From: Hymenolepis diminuta
Taxonomy: Eukaryota; Platyhelminthes; Cestoda; Cyclophyllidea; Hymenolepididae
Assembly (NCBI GenBank): GCA_900708905.1
Contig: CAADRB010000030.1
Coordinates: 1,801,139-1,865,138, forward strand
Reading direction: 5' to 3'
DNA: 64,000 nucleotides
Below, piece after piece: positions 1 through 13,340 of this stretch. The number at the start of each line of letters is the position of its first letter. The stretch's first letter is position 1. Below the pieces are notes generated by a model that searched no databases, was not told where the DNA came from, and saw only the letters and a program-made list of their open reading frames with translations. Both the position numbers and the translations under genes were made by a program.

Positions 1-1129
1 TTAGATTAATTTTAATGGTTTGTCTACCACTTTCGAGGTATTGTTCTTCTAAAATTATAGATAATGGCATGAAAGAACACATTTTATAGTCCATTGAAGT
101 TCACCTTGAATGAACTCTGATGAAGAAACATACAGCAGACCTAACCATTAAAGACTATTCAATTAAGTGGTTTTTTGCGACAGCCCCAGATCTAAGTGTC
201 ACGAATTTCTTGGAGCCGAAAAAATTCTTTATTGCTGCTACAGTTAACCTCTCCCTTCTTCAGCGCTCACTCATCAATTTTATAGAAAATTAATTGGCTC
301 TGTCTTAGTGTTTGCCGTTTCAGCTAAACTCAGCTTCTTCATACTATATTTTTAGATCGCTCAGTTAATAAATAGAGATTATTTGAAATTGTAACCTGCT
401 TATTAGTATTTGAAAATAAGAGAGCCGAATTAATACATATTTTCTTGGGGTTAAAGAGAACACCAACGTTTTCTTAATAACTCAATTTAGGATGTTCTAC
501 TAGGTGGAAGCTTATCTTACAATTTTGCAGTTGTCATTACTAGATATCAGTTCGTATCCATATATAATTTTATGGTTCCGCGTTCCTAAAAAAATGTTAG
601 AACCATCAGATAACGGAATAAATTGTGATAAGGGCAAGTGTTTTAAGGAATTTAGATTTTTGATGATGATGCCGCCAAAATTACTCTGAGACTTGGATGT
701 GAATCAGTTATAGAAAAACCATCTGAACATTGAGAATATCAAAGAGTACAATAAGTGATAGGGTAGGTGAGGTCGAATATTAGTAGATAATGAAGTCAGG
801 ATATCAAGAATTAGGAGAATTTATCTGGATTCTAAATGCACTGAGTTGTTCAGTTTTGCCCTATATTCATTGCCCATTGTGTAATATCCTAATACTTCAA
901 AATTTAAGCATCATGGTTTCTGAGCCGGTTCAAGCCGGTTAAATGCTTAGCTTATCAATGAGGAGCTGCTTATTCCACACTAAATAATTTGTTTTGCCCT
1001 TGACAAGTAATCAAAGTGCATAAGGTCTGAACAAGTTATTTCTTTCTTTGATAATTTGTTTAATTTATCAAACAAATACTTTAAAAGCTTTTAATCACTA
1101 TTGTCAACAGCAATACAAATAATTATACT

Positions 1130-1450
1130 TTTAACTATGTGAAGCAAATGGAGCCGATTAACAGAAAGTCCAACAAAATATTAAGGAAAGAGGGTCAAAA
1201 ATTTGCAGATTGAGATGTCAAGGTATCAAAGAGTCTTATTTGATTTAATCTTGGATTCGGAATTGCACAATACTTGACAGATATTTCACGTTCAAAAATT
1301 CAAATTTTGTTATTATTTCTCCTTGATTGTACTAGATACTTAAATACGATGTCAAGTCTTTGTTGACAGATTTTTATTCATGGTGGTTGGTCTTGTCGCT
1401 TCAAGTTATTTTTCTTTCGAGCGGTTGAGAAGGCAGCATGATATGAACGT
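1130..1450 (+). repeat. Dispersed repeat family R1, copy A
   Basis: This segment shares diverged blocks with three other places in the window. Its left part (a block around 'aaggtatcaaagagtctta', then 'tttgatttaatcttggattc') matches 12735-12900 and 44630-44720. Its right part ('tttttattcatgg', 'gtcttgtc', then 'ggttgagaaggcagcatgat') matches 51590-51670. The same block order on the same strand argues for an old interspersed element rather than chance. No reading frame or terminal repeat can be followed, so the class is unknown. Confidence 0.5.
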
Positions 1451-1582
1451 GATATACAGCAATGTACAGTATTTACGAAAGCTTTTTACTTAAAAACTCG
1501 TTTACACAACTATTGTATTTATATATAATATTGCAAAATGTAAACGTTTGATTAACGAAAATTACATTTGGCTGTAGTAGTA

Positions 1583-1609
1583 TTTTCACACTAAATAATA
1601 GTGTGAAAA
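1583..1609. repeat. Perfect 11-bp hairpin
   Basis: The arms TTTTCACACTA (1583-1593) and TAGTGTGAAAA (1599-1609) are perfect reverse complements around the five-base loop AATAA. A remnant of a small palindromic element is possible, but no target duplication or longer inverted arm is visible. Confidence 0.7.
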
Positions 1610-2829
1610 CATTTATTTAGTCCAAATTTGTCATAAAAATGTCAAAATTTGTGAGTTAAAAAATTTTAAAGCAAGTTCTGACACGTACGAAAAGTAGTAG
1701 ACCATGGAAAAATGAAATAAAATTTACGTTTATTTGGAGATAAATGCAGATCTTAATGAATCCCAATTAACAGTAGAAGTCGATTTCAATAAAGGCTTTT
1801 CCTATAGAAACACTTTCGACTCCACAAATAGCAGAGTCAAGTGATAGTTGGAGGCCGCTTAAGCCTCTGCTCTGGAGGGGGAGGCTGAAAGTAGTTTGTG
1901 TTTATGTTAATATTTTAGCAACATCCTCTATTTAACTAGAATGAACAAGCATGATAGGATATATAAGTTTTTAGTCAGAGTAATGCATTTGCAGGAATTT
2001 ATAATACAAAGCATTGATTGAGACTGGGACCAGAGATTGGCTAATTATAGAAGGTAAACGGTGTATACTCTTTGCTAAAGGAAGAGAAAAGTATTTTTAC
2101 TTATTGTTTACAAGCGAGGCGGACGTGAAGCGTACAAAAACGGAAAGTAAGGAAAACAAGCAATATGCTTTGAAATTCTTTTTTAAACTGTTATGAAGTT
2201 ATCATTTATTATGCTATTCAATTAAACACATATAACTACGAGTAAGGCATGTTGGTTTCACAAAGAACGTTTATTTTATGTCTTCATCAAGCAGCTCATC
2301 AGAATATGAGCTATTTTTGCGTTTTATCAAATGTTTTTGAAGGATATTTGCATTTAATAAAATGCTGGGGATGATATTCTGATATGTAGAGTTTTAAAAA
2401 AGCGCAATTTATAACTGACTAACATTATTCAGAATTTTGGCCGTCGAAGTCGAGTTTGACCATTACGCACTTAGATAAGTTATTCCATTGATAATTGTAC
2501 CATTTTTATCGGTTTAATATGCCCTCAATATACACGCGATGTTCATAGCTTATTAACTGATAGATTAATTTATTTGATCAGTCATAAAATTTTGTTGAAA
2601 TTAATTTTTTTAATACCTAGGCAAAAGAATGGTAAAATCTCAAATGGATTAAATGTAAAAAAGCCTATTAAAGTCAATTTACTGGTGATGATATGTTTTT
2701 ACTTATAAGTTTAAAAGATATTTGATAAAAAATTTGATCAACCCAAAGGTAAATCATCACATTGTAAGTTGATTAAATTACCTTCTAAGCCACTAGAAGA
2801 AAACGAGACAACAAGGCTAACCATCGTGA

Positions 2830-2960
2830 TTAAAAAACCGGTCGATAAGCACTGGACATCCAGGGACTCAACTGTGGAATATGAATTTTGGAATATAAAC
2901 TAACCGTTTAGTGAATTTTCTTAAACCCAAATCCAAAAAATTAATGACATAAGACTTTTT
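2830..2960 (+). repeat. Dispersed repeat R3, copy A
   Basis: A block reading 'aaaaccggtcgataagcact' followed by 'ggacatc' recurs with substitutions at 8293-8325. A weaker match continues downstream as an 'actaa(a)cg.ttta' block in both. Too short and diverged for classification. Confidence 0.35.
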
Positions 2961-5900
2961 GATACGTTAATGTTGCTCTCGGCATCTTTTTTGATGCCTC
3001 CTTCCCCTATCACTTTTTGGACTTTCTGTAAGCCAATTGTTTTTTTCTATAATAATTTGAACTTCGTTACGGAGCATTAAAATGCGAATTCTGTTTCCCA
3101 CTCTCCAAAGATCAGTTAGTTATATGTAGAGAGTACAGTATGTTGAAAAACAAAACGTTAATTCTGAGGCGTAAGGTTAGAGTGTATGAAAGTAATGAGC
3201 TTTCATGTTAGATTTATAAATAAATAGTACTAAGGTTACGGAATAAATTTGCTCTTGGTGTTCGTATCGTTTAACCTATTTATTTAATACACTCATAATA
3301 ACATATGGTAATATTTGTAATAACCATAATCTCCTTAACCCAATAATAACATGGGATTAATCAAACTTCCTCAATTTACTCAAAATTTGAACAAGCGAAG
3401 ATTCAAAATTTCGGTGTGTTTTGACAATTATGTAAAATTGGTAATTAAATATTAATAAATTAATAAACATGTAAAATTTTTATTTGAATTTCTTTTGGAT
3501 AAAAATATTTTAGTTTATCCAACAGTGGGATATTTTACTCTATCAGGGGAGGAATCAATAAAAGAGTGAAAAGTTAACGACCAAAATTATTTCAGAAATA
3601 AATTTCAAAAGCGAAGTCGTAGTTTTGTCGATTCTCCAAATTATGAAAAGTATGCACTAAATATTGGGAAAATTTATGTACCTAAATTTGGCCCGCAATA
3701 TTTTGACCATTCTTTTTCCTTCAGTTAGCTTTGCCCATTTGCATGAATAAATCACTGATAAGGAACGCATATACATGTGAAAAATTATAATCTGTACCTT
3801 TCTCCACCTTCTTCTAAAATGCACAGACCTCAGTTAAAAATTTACTTTGACTTATTCTGATTTTCAAGGAAATTGAATGAAAGTATGGATAGATTTAACA
3901 AAAAAATAGGGCTCAACTTGAGTGAAATCTGCTCATTTATCTCTGCCATCTTAAGATTACGTAATCTGCTTAAGATCATTCTGCTTTGTCGCCCTTCGAA
4001 AGAAGAAATGAATTGAAAGGCACGATCGAACATCATTAAGCAATCAGCATTGGACGTTAATTGCTTTCTGCTGGATGCAGTTGATTTATCGCAATAACCT
4101 TACAATATCTACCCTAATAATATCTTTAAAAATAGTATTTTCATTTTTTTATTTTTATATTCTACTCAACGCCTACGCGGAATACAACAGCGACATTTAT
4201 TGAATAATAAGTTAAAGTTTTAAGTGATATTTAAATCCGCGATTCATAGTTCATCATATATTTTGATTTAATATTATTGTGCACTCAATCAAGTAATTTG
4301 AAATATAAGAGATTTATTTAATGATAGAAATCGCCATTTTATTTATATGCTGCAGCACGTAAAAAAGTAAGATGCAATTGTATCTATTTTGACTAAAAAG
4401 CCGTAAACTGAAATTGCATTTCTATATAAATTTGAGCCTTGGGATTTTAATCCCTCAAAAACTGATAATGCAGATTGAAAATTAGATTATATTTTTGAGA
4501 TTGCGTGACAAGATTCATTCCATTAACTTAAAATTTCTGGACCGTGAAGTTGGGAAAAAGCAATGTTCTTATACGTCAAGTGTTAAAGTTTTTAACTATT
4601 TAAAAATATCATCATTAGAATAATCGGTAAAGCAAATTTGAATAGTTAAACGCTTGTGGACTGTAGGATATTAAAAAATGAATAATTGGAAAATGTTCAT
4701 AGGGTTAAAAAGGAAATCTTAAATCATTGTCTTTTCCATGAGATCATATCTGTACAGGAAGGTTTATGGACTTACATGTAAACTTAACAAAGTATAGGGG
4801 CAAGTAAAATATATATTCAGAATTTTGGCGCAGGCTGAGTAAAAATTGTTATCTTATACCGTGAGGATGTTTACTATTTGAGGCTATTTAAACTTTACTC
4901 TTCAGCGTAACTTTGAAAGTATTCTAGTAGAAAGCGTTATAGATTTCTTCATTTATGAAAAAAGAGGTAAACTTTGCATTATTTTCCGCATCTTAACTAG
5001 GTCTGATATTAGAAGAAAACATATACCTAGAGTTCCCGTAGTTTAATGAATCAGACTCCAGCATCAGCACTTTTCGTGGAAAATGGTAACAATTAGTGAA
5101 TGAATATAACCTATTCCCTTTAATACAATTGGTGGGTCTGACATACACTATAATAATATATTTCATCAGCAAAGATGATTTTGAAATAATGCAAAGGCCA
5201 AGCTATTTAGTCTTGTTACAAATCGTAAATAAATTATGTAAATGTCAAAAGTGCCAAAAAGAATTAATATTGACGAACGGCCAACTAGCTGTACTAGGCC
5301 GTGCTTAGTGATAGGGTAGATTTTATAACCGATGACTCACTTCGCTCGACTGATTTATAAGCACCCCAAACATGACCTTACTTTCAGAAACCTTGGGTTT
5401 TATTCCAAGAATTGGATTTCACAAAACTTGAGATGATCCAGTGAACTATGTATTCGGTTCAAAGTGGACAACCTGAGAGATCTGAAAATTAAGATAAGGA
5501 AAATGTATTTTGATGCTTCTACTTTTGCAGTATTTTCTCTCTTTGGCACAATTCCTTCAAATTTTGTTTGTCTATTTAACTTTTCACGAGGTTAAATGCT
5601 TTTATGATTAAAATATTAAATATATTTTTTTGTCAAAAAAACCTAAACTCAAAAATGTTTTCGATTGAAAAATGAAATTTTTGACTTAAACACCAGCTTT
5701 TACACCACAAGCACACAATTTTATTGCACAATTGACATCTGTTGAATTTCTGGAATAAATAATTTATTTTAGCCAATTTTATTATGTCTTAAAAGGGCAT
5801 AAATTCAAATGCCAGCATTGGAATAGAGAGATTGATCAGAGGATTAGCCACATAGCAACTGCTGACCATTTTAGAGATAATAGGACAGACATTTTTTTTA

Positions 5901-7342
5901 AATTTAAGGATAGTAGTCTGTAATAACAGTTTATAAAGTTCAAAACCAAAATTGTCCAAGGAAGGAATATATGTTCTACTTTGCTAAACAAAGATTATTT
6001 CTAAAAAACACGCGTTAGAATAAAATAAACTATCACATTTAAAGTGCTAAATCATTTGTGTCAGAAATTTAATGAAAAAATTTGTTTCATATCATCGTTT
6101 GGATTTTATTTTATTTTAAATGATAGCACACGTTTGGAATTTCGAAGTCTTTTGTTAAATGTTATACTAACTCGAATAGCTTTTTGACAAAATTCCATCA
6201 CCAGTGTTATTTTTGTCCTTGTATACCATGTTTCAGAATCGGATATTTATTTGATTTAATTTAATTATTCAATATATTTTAAATTAGAATTTAATTTTCA
6301 TCATTAGGCTAAATTATTTTAATAAATAGACTACAAGGACCTGTTTCTAAAGTTAAATGATATCCAATTTTTCGATGATCGATATTAAAGCGGATTATTT
6401 TTTCATTTGCTGAATTACAAATCGTAACAAAATTGTTCGCAATGGAGAAAAGAAAATCGAAATATTCATATTTCCTTGAATTAAAATTTCATACAATCTT
6501 CATTAAATCTCTTCAAATGTCAGAATTTTAAGTGATCAAATGAATTTTTATCTGCTAAGTCATATTCATCAAGGGAATTCTAAAAACGATTTTATTTCGC
6601 AATTTAAAAAATGGTTTTATGTACAACAAAATCGAATTTTACGCATTTTATACATTGGAATAATGGAAAAATTAAACAAAATTATTACAAAATACAACTG
6701 CTATAAAGAGTGTGAAAATTTTGCGTATCTAACTAGTAGTTTAAACAATGTATATCGTTGGTAATAAAGATATCCTTGCTTAGGAGTTAAAACAATACCC
6801 TATATCGCTAGACATTTGATGTATCCATAGAAATCCGTCTAACGAGAATGCATGGAAAGTTAAAATTAATGATTTTCTTAATCAAAACATTAAAATAAAA
6901 ATGGATTGAATTAATACGGCATTTTTAATTGAATTTCTTATATCCCAATTGTGCCGAAGAATTGTGCGACATCTTATTTTATGAATGTGAATAACAAACT
7001 CCAGTCAAAACAACTAATTTATGTTTACATATATCCAACTTAAAGTGCAATTCGGCAAATTTTGCCTTTAATTAGAAGCTATATAAAGCAAATAATGTCT
7101 TTATGAACAGGTAAATCATTTATGATCGCGATCTATGTGAGAAGCAGGTTAAGACAGCGAAATACAACTGCCTAAGTTGTATGAAAATTTTCTAATAGCA
7201 GATAGCCATACTGTGGGTAAATACATAATAATTGCGATATAAATAGAAAAAATAAAATTGATCTAACTTAAAATACATTTGCGGTGTTTAGTTTTTAATG
7301 CAGAGTGAAATCTAGTGAGCTATACCATGTTAAAGTTATGTG

Positions 7343-7387
7343 AGCCGGTATCAACTCGGTATTTTTGGTTATTAAAAAATACCGGCT
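7343..7387. repeat. Nested inverted repeat with two possible stems
   Basis: An outer 9-bp stem pairs AGCCGGTAT (7343-7351) with ATACCGGCT (7379-7387). An inner 10-bp stem pairs CGGTATTTTT (7357-7366) with AAAAATACCG (7375-7384). The two share bases on the right arm, so only one can form at a time. No function is evident. Confidence 0.65.
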
Positions 7388-8269
7388 AGGTGGTACTAAT
7401 GATGGAAGCAATATCACTATCCAATACTTTAAACATAATCATTTCGGGTGAAAATCTTATTTTACAAACAGTTGAAGTTGAAATTGATTGCGAAATGCAA
7501 GATTAGGAAATGCACATGAAAGCAAACCTTTGCTCTTGAAAGTCAAAATCTGCTACCATTTTCACCCATCTGTCCTGAAAGTTAAACATCAATGAAATAT
7601 TTCCCAAATTCTTAAAGAATAAAGCTATTAGGAACAACTAGGCAGAAACCATGAATGTAGCTACGAAGAGATTTACGTTTAGAGACGGAAAAAACTTAAT
7701 TTGTTTTTGGCTTACCAAAATAAAGTAAAAATGAAAAAATAAAAATTTAATGCAAATCTTTTACTTTTTTCGTTCAATCGACGCCCCAAATGGCCTAAAG
7801 TTGACTTTCATATTTTGGTTTCAAATAACCAAAAATATATGTCATTTTAATAGGTATTAGCTTATTGAATAAAGGATCTCACTATGAACACTATTGTACT
7901 TGCCCTTTGCAACATCCAATACAGACAGAGAATAATATTCAAGAACAGGCCTTTAAGTAATCTCATATAAATTTATTTTATTGGTGTACTTAAAGGTAAA
8001 AATCCTCCTCCTTTATCCACATGTCTCTGAGCTCATAAAGTTTCAGCCTAGACTTTGGACACTGATTGCTATATGCATAAATATTTAGCCATTCAGTCAT
8101 TTTTATTCAGTGAAATGCTAATTCACATAATTTTCCTTTTTATGCTCTGTAATAACTGGTTCGTTTTACCGCCAGATCGTAAACCTATTTATTTCTAAAA
8201 AGACATATTATTTAAGATCTTGCTGCCTGTTAGCCGACGTTACATTTTCTTTTTAACAAGTTACAAATA

Positions 8270-8400
8270 AATATCTGGTATCCAATCGAATTGGAAAACC
8301 GGTCAAATAGCACTGGAAAGTCGAATTATAAAATTATGATTATACTAAACGATTTATTTTAATGAGTCTGGAAATTTAAGCCGCTTTTCACAGTCTCACA
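8270..8400 (+). repeat. Dispersed repeat R3, copy B
   Basis: Contains 'aaaaccggtcaaatagcact' followed by 'gga', matching the core of the segment at 2838-2866 in the same orientation, then a diverged continuation. Same caveats as copy A. Confidence 0.35.
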
Positions 8401-10255
8401 TTTACTCTGTTGTGCTAGAGACAAAAGAAATAAATTTAATACGATTAAGTCAAAATTACACTTTTAATTGAACCATATCTGAAAGTTTAAATGTATATTT
8501 TTTTCAAATCCTATTTATTTTAAAAGCTATCTTGAGGATGCACATTATGTGCTTTTATCGCAAAATGAAATTGGAAATGAATAAAGAAAGTAATGTTAAT
8601 TAAAGCTCCTTCATTGAATTGTAAAAATTAATAATCTTGAATTTAGCAATTCCAAATTTAATCCCACAAAAATAAGAGAAGATTAAGTCAAATTACAACT
8701 CAATATACAGACGATTAATTTCTTTTGTATCTTTTCGAATATTTTTCTCAGTAAGATTACTTATTCATTTAATCCATTATGCATTAAAATTTATTAAATA
8801 GTTAGTCCAGTTTATTAATACGGGCATTTACCTATAAAGCCAACTAGTGGAGGTACCTTAGTTGTCCAGTGCATTAAAGTTAGTTATCTCCTTCTTTTAA
8901 TTCTTTGATTTTACATCCCTCAAAATTCTTAAAATATTAAAATTTATTAGTCTAGGTTGTTGTGTGTAAAACTCCCTGTTCTGCAATCGCTTTATTAGTT
9001 GCACTTAGCCAGTACATTCGGCCATTCTGCTTACCGAAGAGGCACTGATGGGCATCAAGCCCCTGATCTCTGATTTAGCAGTCAAACACGTTAATCTCAA
9101 AGCCATTTTGGAATGTTTCTTATTACTAGATAATTTTAAATAACAAAGGTCTATGCATGCAAATTTATTATTGAAGCAGGTTTTTATAATATTATCTAGG
9201 ATTTTTAAAAACAATATAATATAGGACTTATTTTAAGAAAACTTATCAAATGTTGGAGTCTACGGAGAGGAGACTGATACAAAATAAAAATATTTGATAC
9301 TCAGTGTTCAAGATTTGCTTACTACGAATTACATTTAATATTTCACATCATTTTTATTTTATATTGAAGTTGACAAAAAATGATTTTGACTAAATAAAAT
9401 GATTAGGTAATATTAATACAAAAATATGTTTCTATCCATTTGCGTTGGCAGTTAAATATTGTGGTTTTGATTTACTTATTTACCCTTCGTCAAAGTACCT
9501 CAAAGTCTAAATTCAAATATCTCTTGGAAAATTGCCATGGGAATCCTTAGTATTTAAATCTGGTTCAAAAATTTGCAGTAATGCTTACGCTTAAGGTGAT
9601 TTATTATCCTTTTAAAACAGAGAACGGAATTCGCGTACCAGGTTTAAAATAATTTCTCATTTACTCATAAATTAAGTGGCATAGATTAAACCAATTTAAC
9701 AAATTTTAAATAAATATAAATGATAGCCTGAATATAAAAATAGGACAGAAGTTGACTAAAATATAATAGATATATAAATCAATGAATATATTTCAAATTT
9801 TATTCATAAATATTTATTTAATTATAGACAACTCCAGCTGATAGAATTCATTTTTAAGATAAAGCCACTTTGTAAAAATGTTAAGGTATAAATATTTATA
9901 TAATTGTTGTGAAATTAATTAATGGAATATGCAAATATCTAACAAATTTGACATTTGATAATTATTTATGATTTATTATCCTTCTATTAGATCATAACGA
10001 TAGCCCAAGTGCCTTTATAAATGTAAAATGATATAATTTCATTTGAAATATTAAAAGTACTTTATCTGAATTTACGAAATGCGCGCTTACCGTTTAGCGA
10101 ATAGCGATCCGTGTTCTAGCGCAGATTAACCGACGATGTTAGGATTTTATATATAATCCCCCACGGGAGCCCTGGTTCAATGTGATTGGCATTTAAACGT
10201 GTCCCGGTTTTTGTAAAGTGTACACACACTAAATAAACTTAATTTTTTTCCTGAG

Positions 10256-10533
10256 TATGAAATATACGGATGTCGTTTCAACAAAAGTTATGTTTCAGTG
10301 AGTACAGTATTTTCCTGGCCTCTAAAACGATACAAGTTATTAAAAATTTAATTAAAATTCTGCTATTTTAGCTCGTGCCATTTTCCTGTTCTCACGAAAT
10401 TAATAGAAAGATGAAGCAATATACGTGCCGAACGCAAATGTTAATGAATGCCAACTTACAGCTCAATAACGAAGAAGATGGAAGTGACAGAGCCTCTCAA
10501 TCATTAGAATTCGACAGATTAGTGTTCACCTAA
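10256..10533 (+). CDS. Candidate 3'-terminal exon pair of an unknown gene
   Basis: Two short exons can be read. The first, 10256-10297 (42 bp), follows a T-rich tract ending 'ttttttcctgag' and stops at a GTGAGT donor; it reads YEIYGCRFNKSYVS. The second, 10372-10533, follows 'tgctattttag' and is open for 53 codons to a TAA. It reads LVPFSCSHEI onward to an acidic stretch (NNEEDGSD) and ends in VFT. Both introns are phase 0, so the frame joins. An AATAAA at 10552-10557 lies 19 bases after the stop. I do not recognise the protein; three cysteines in this small region could suggest a secreted product. No start exon is identified, though a TATATATAA box lies upstream at about 10150. An alternative frame from the ATG at 10258 would give only a short peptide. 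Chance in AT-rich DNA is possible. Confidence 0.28.
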
Positions 10534-10551
10534 AGTAGTTACAATTTCGAT

Positions 10552-10557
10552 AATAAA
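10552..10557 (+). promoter_or_regulatory. Possible polyadenylation signal AATAAA
   Basis: The hexamer lies 19 bases past the stop of the candidate terminal exon at 10372-10533. AATAAA is frequent in DNA this AT-rich, so it is only supportive because of its position. Confidence 0.3.
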
Positions 10558-10928
10558 GCTATACTTAGAAACAAAACACATTTGACTTGGCAATATCCTT
10601 ACAAAACTAATGACATTCCTAGGGATAACACTGACAATCATTTCCCGCCTGAGAAGAGCAGGACAAAAGTGTATTGGATTACTAAAAATTAATAAAAGGG
10701 TGAATGAGGAAGAGATAGTGGGACGAATTAAGGTTAAACAGAGAGGCTTCAGTACCGAACAAAGACAAACCGTGTCATGAGAAAAAAGGCAAAATGAGGC
10801 ATGATGAGGTTGATAACAGATCATACACCCATATCTACATCTACAGATTATATTTCTGCAGATGAATAGCTGAAAATTAGGTATGAATCAATAGCGTACA
10901 ACAAAAAGACACCGGGGAGGCATAGAAG

Positions 10929-10984
10929 TCAGGTAATACATATCCTATATATCATATCAGGTAATAAATATCTTATATCATATA
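10929..10984. repeat. Tandem duplication, 2 x 28 bp
   Basis: Two adjacent 28-base units (10929-10956 and 10957-10984) both begin TCAGGTAATA and continue with a similar ATAT-rich sequence. They differ at a few positions, so the duplication is not very recent. Confidence 0.6.
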
Positions 10985-11829
10985 TTTTTTGATAGGAAAA
11001 AATTCTGAATACACATGAAAGAAAAATTCCTGCTCCTAATAATGACATTCAGTGCAGTTATTGCTGCATAATCGAATTTAATTTCAACAAAAATAATTCA
11101 AATATTTCAATTCATAAAGGATCTAGTGAAAAATGTGCAGGACTTCCAATTGACTCATGTTCTAAGACGGTTTACTTTTATCTTTTCCTGCTCATATCGC
11201 AGTAAATTCATTGTTGGAATCCATATTTTGTTCATTAGATATTTATCTATTGTTTAAGGGGAATAAAGACAATACATACAGAGACACTTTCAGTTTACTT
11301 AAGAAATTATATATTGATCCCTTTGATAGTTTAAATGAACCCAATCCAAGCTTTGAATGTTAACTGACTTAATATTTTACCGTCCTTATCGGGCCGGTTA
11401 TATAAAATATAAAAAAATATATATAAAATATATAAAAATGAAATAATAAATTAGCATTGATAGAAAAATAATCTGAACGGAGAAGATAATGCTTGGTTTT
11501 AACCGCTAGTCAACACAGTTTAGCTTTATTTAATGTCTGGACCATACTTTAAAGCTTGCATATCCAAATATAGTATCATATGGGAAAATGCCCTGATCTG
11601 CTACCCTCTGTTGAATTTCAATCAGAAACTCAAAATATTGGAAATTAAACTGTTCTTATCTTCCAGTATATAATTTTACATATTTTCGTTCTGTTAGTGA
11701 TAAGTTTCCAATTTAATTTTAAAATGTTAACAACATTCATCTTGGATAAGGTATCTTGAAATATCTTGAGGGCCGATTTTATAGGAAAAATCGCTTTCTG
11801 CTACATTACTAATGAGTAGAATAAAGCAG

Positions 11830-11935
11830 ATTGCTCGGCTATCCACATTACTGGATGGGCACAAATGAACAACCGTCTTGTGGCCTCTAAATGTGACAGA
11901 CGAGCAAGTTGAACACTATGCCATCAGCGCAGAAA
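11830..11935 (+). repeat. Dispersed repeat family R2, copy 1 (partial)
   Basis: The block 'cggctatccacattactgga' followed by 'tgggcac' matches the conserved core of family R2, best seen at 40580-40615 ('cggccatccccatcactgga' then 'agtgcac'). The left part of the family is missing or too diverged. An open frame of about 130 codons from here to 12276 has no ATG at its start and probably arises by chance on top of the repeat. Confidence 0.4.
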
Positions 11936-12724
11936 AAAGAGAAATAAGTATGTACAAATATCTTTCCGTGATTTCGGTGTATGCCACCAACAACAATTGT
12001 ACATATCACTCGAGGGATGCAAAGTTGTTGTATTTATGCTCTTTCCCTCTTGCTACATATGGACCTTTAAATTTTTTTGGTCTCTTAATAGAAAACGGCT
12101 TATTTCGCATTAGACCAGATTTTACCGACACTTACTTAAGTACAATGTTCAACATTGCTAAAATTAACAAATTAATGCAAATAGAAAATCCCCTAAAACC
12201 TCATAAAATCATTCGGATAATATTTTATAATTGTAATATGAAGAGAATAATAATTATGTTGTATGTTGGCGTTTGAAAGAAATCGAAATTTTTTTTTTCA
12301 ATGAAACTGTGACAAGCGTTTAGTGTTACTTTATGAATTTTGATGTTAATAATTCTCACTGACATTTTTAGATCTCCAAATCCAACTCTGCTTGTTTTTT
12401 TCCTCCTTATCGTTAGTAATTTTCCGCTAAATAATCACACCACGAAATATGAAGTAAGTTTTTTTTCTGATTAATATTCTAGCTTCTAATACTGCTGTCT
12501 TATGATAATCATAGTCATCGAATGCATGAAAACACTCAAAACATTTCTGTATTCTTTCATGCCCTTTTTATTTACCCCTCTCTTTGAGTTTTCCTTTATC
12601 GTGACGGAAATACCTATTACCTTTCCTACGTATAACTGCTACCTATATATAATTTACTCTTTTGGAAAAGTTTGTAATGCTCTTCATTGTGAATTACCTG
12701 ATTATATTATCAACAACAGTAATT

Positions 12725-12990
12725 AAGAGTTTAATCATGGAAAGCAATTAAATCAGTAAACAGAAATCCCAACAAATGATAAAGGGTAGGGTACCAAAAC
12801 GACGCTGAGAGCAATGAGAAGGTATCAAGGAGTTTTACTTCATTTGATTCCAGTTTCAGTTTGTACAAGATTTACTCAACTAGTAGCTCAGGTTCGGAAA
12901 TCCAAAACCTGTGATCCGCCCCCTGAATTGCAGCAAATACTGTACAGTTCAAATATCGGGCTTATTGACATGGAAAAGTTCTTTAAACTT
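12725..12990 (+). repeat. Dispersed repeat family R1, copy B
   Basis: Shares with 1145-1250 the order 'acagaaatcccaacaaa..ataaag', 'agggtaccaaaa', 'gaaggtatcaaggagtttta' and 'tttgattccag'. The right half of the family is not recognisable here. A 67-codon open frame (12814-13017) overlaps it and is best seen as incidental. Confidence 0.45.
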
Positions 12991-13149
12991 TTCTTTTTGT
13001 CATCAACCCTCCTTTAATATCTGTGGTAAAATTTTGCATTAGTTATTCTCAGGATAATAATTGTATGTATCACTGACGAAGCAAACAATCCATGATCTAA
13101 TTTAAAATTTTCTTATTTGAAAAAACTAGAATAATTCTTTCAAGCATTT

Positions 13150-13340
13150 TGAAGTTAACAGATACGGATTAATATAATATGAGTTCGATACCCATAGGCG
13201 TACATCCAGCTAGCTAGGCAACCGACTGCATTGGTTTGGGCTGTCTAAAAAGGTGGTGGACTGTGGTTTCCTCATCAAAGATGCTCCACAATACTGCTCT
13301 GCCAACAGTGAGTGTTGACATATACTTCCTTAAATAATAG
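13150..13340 (+). repeat. tRNA-derived SINE-like element, copy 1
   Basis: The sequence GAGTTCGATACCC at 13181-13193 is close to the RNA polymerase III B-box consensus (GGTTCGANNCC). It is followed by 'ataggcgtacatccagctag' followed by 'ctagg', which is echoed at 34310-34350 after another B-box-like sequence. A diverged body follows. No good A box or poly-A tail was found, so the element is probably old and truncated. Confidence 0.4.

Larger units (their letters stand above)
1..10255. other. AT-rich intergenic stretch without a recognisable gene
   Basis: No exon with both a supported reading frame and splice sites was found here. Open frames are short (60 to 75 codons), rich in Lys, Asn, Ile and Phe, and explained by base composition. 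Several lack an ATG start. The stretch does contain old dispersed repeats (near 1130-1450, 2830-2960 and 8270-8400) and two hairpins (1583-1609 and 7343-7387), listed separately. Small exons of an unknown gene could still be hidden here, because exons of 40 to 100 bases in such DNA cannot be excluded by eye. Confidence 0.6.

Noticed and set aside
905..945. GGTTCAAGCCGG, resembling a tRNA B box
   Set aside because: No cloverleaf can be drawn around it and no A box is present; it reads better as a short direct repeat of GCCGGTT.
10519..10824. 101-codon minus-strand open frame
   Set aside because: It overlaps the candidate plus-strand terminal exon and its polyadenylation signal, is biased by base composition and has no recognisable motif.
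11878..12276. 132-codon plus-strand open frame
   Set aside because: There is no ATG at its start, its first part lies on a dispersed repeat copy, and the second half is AT-driven filler.
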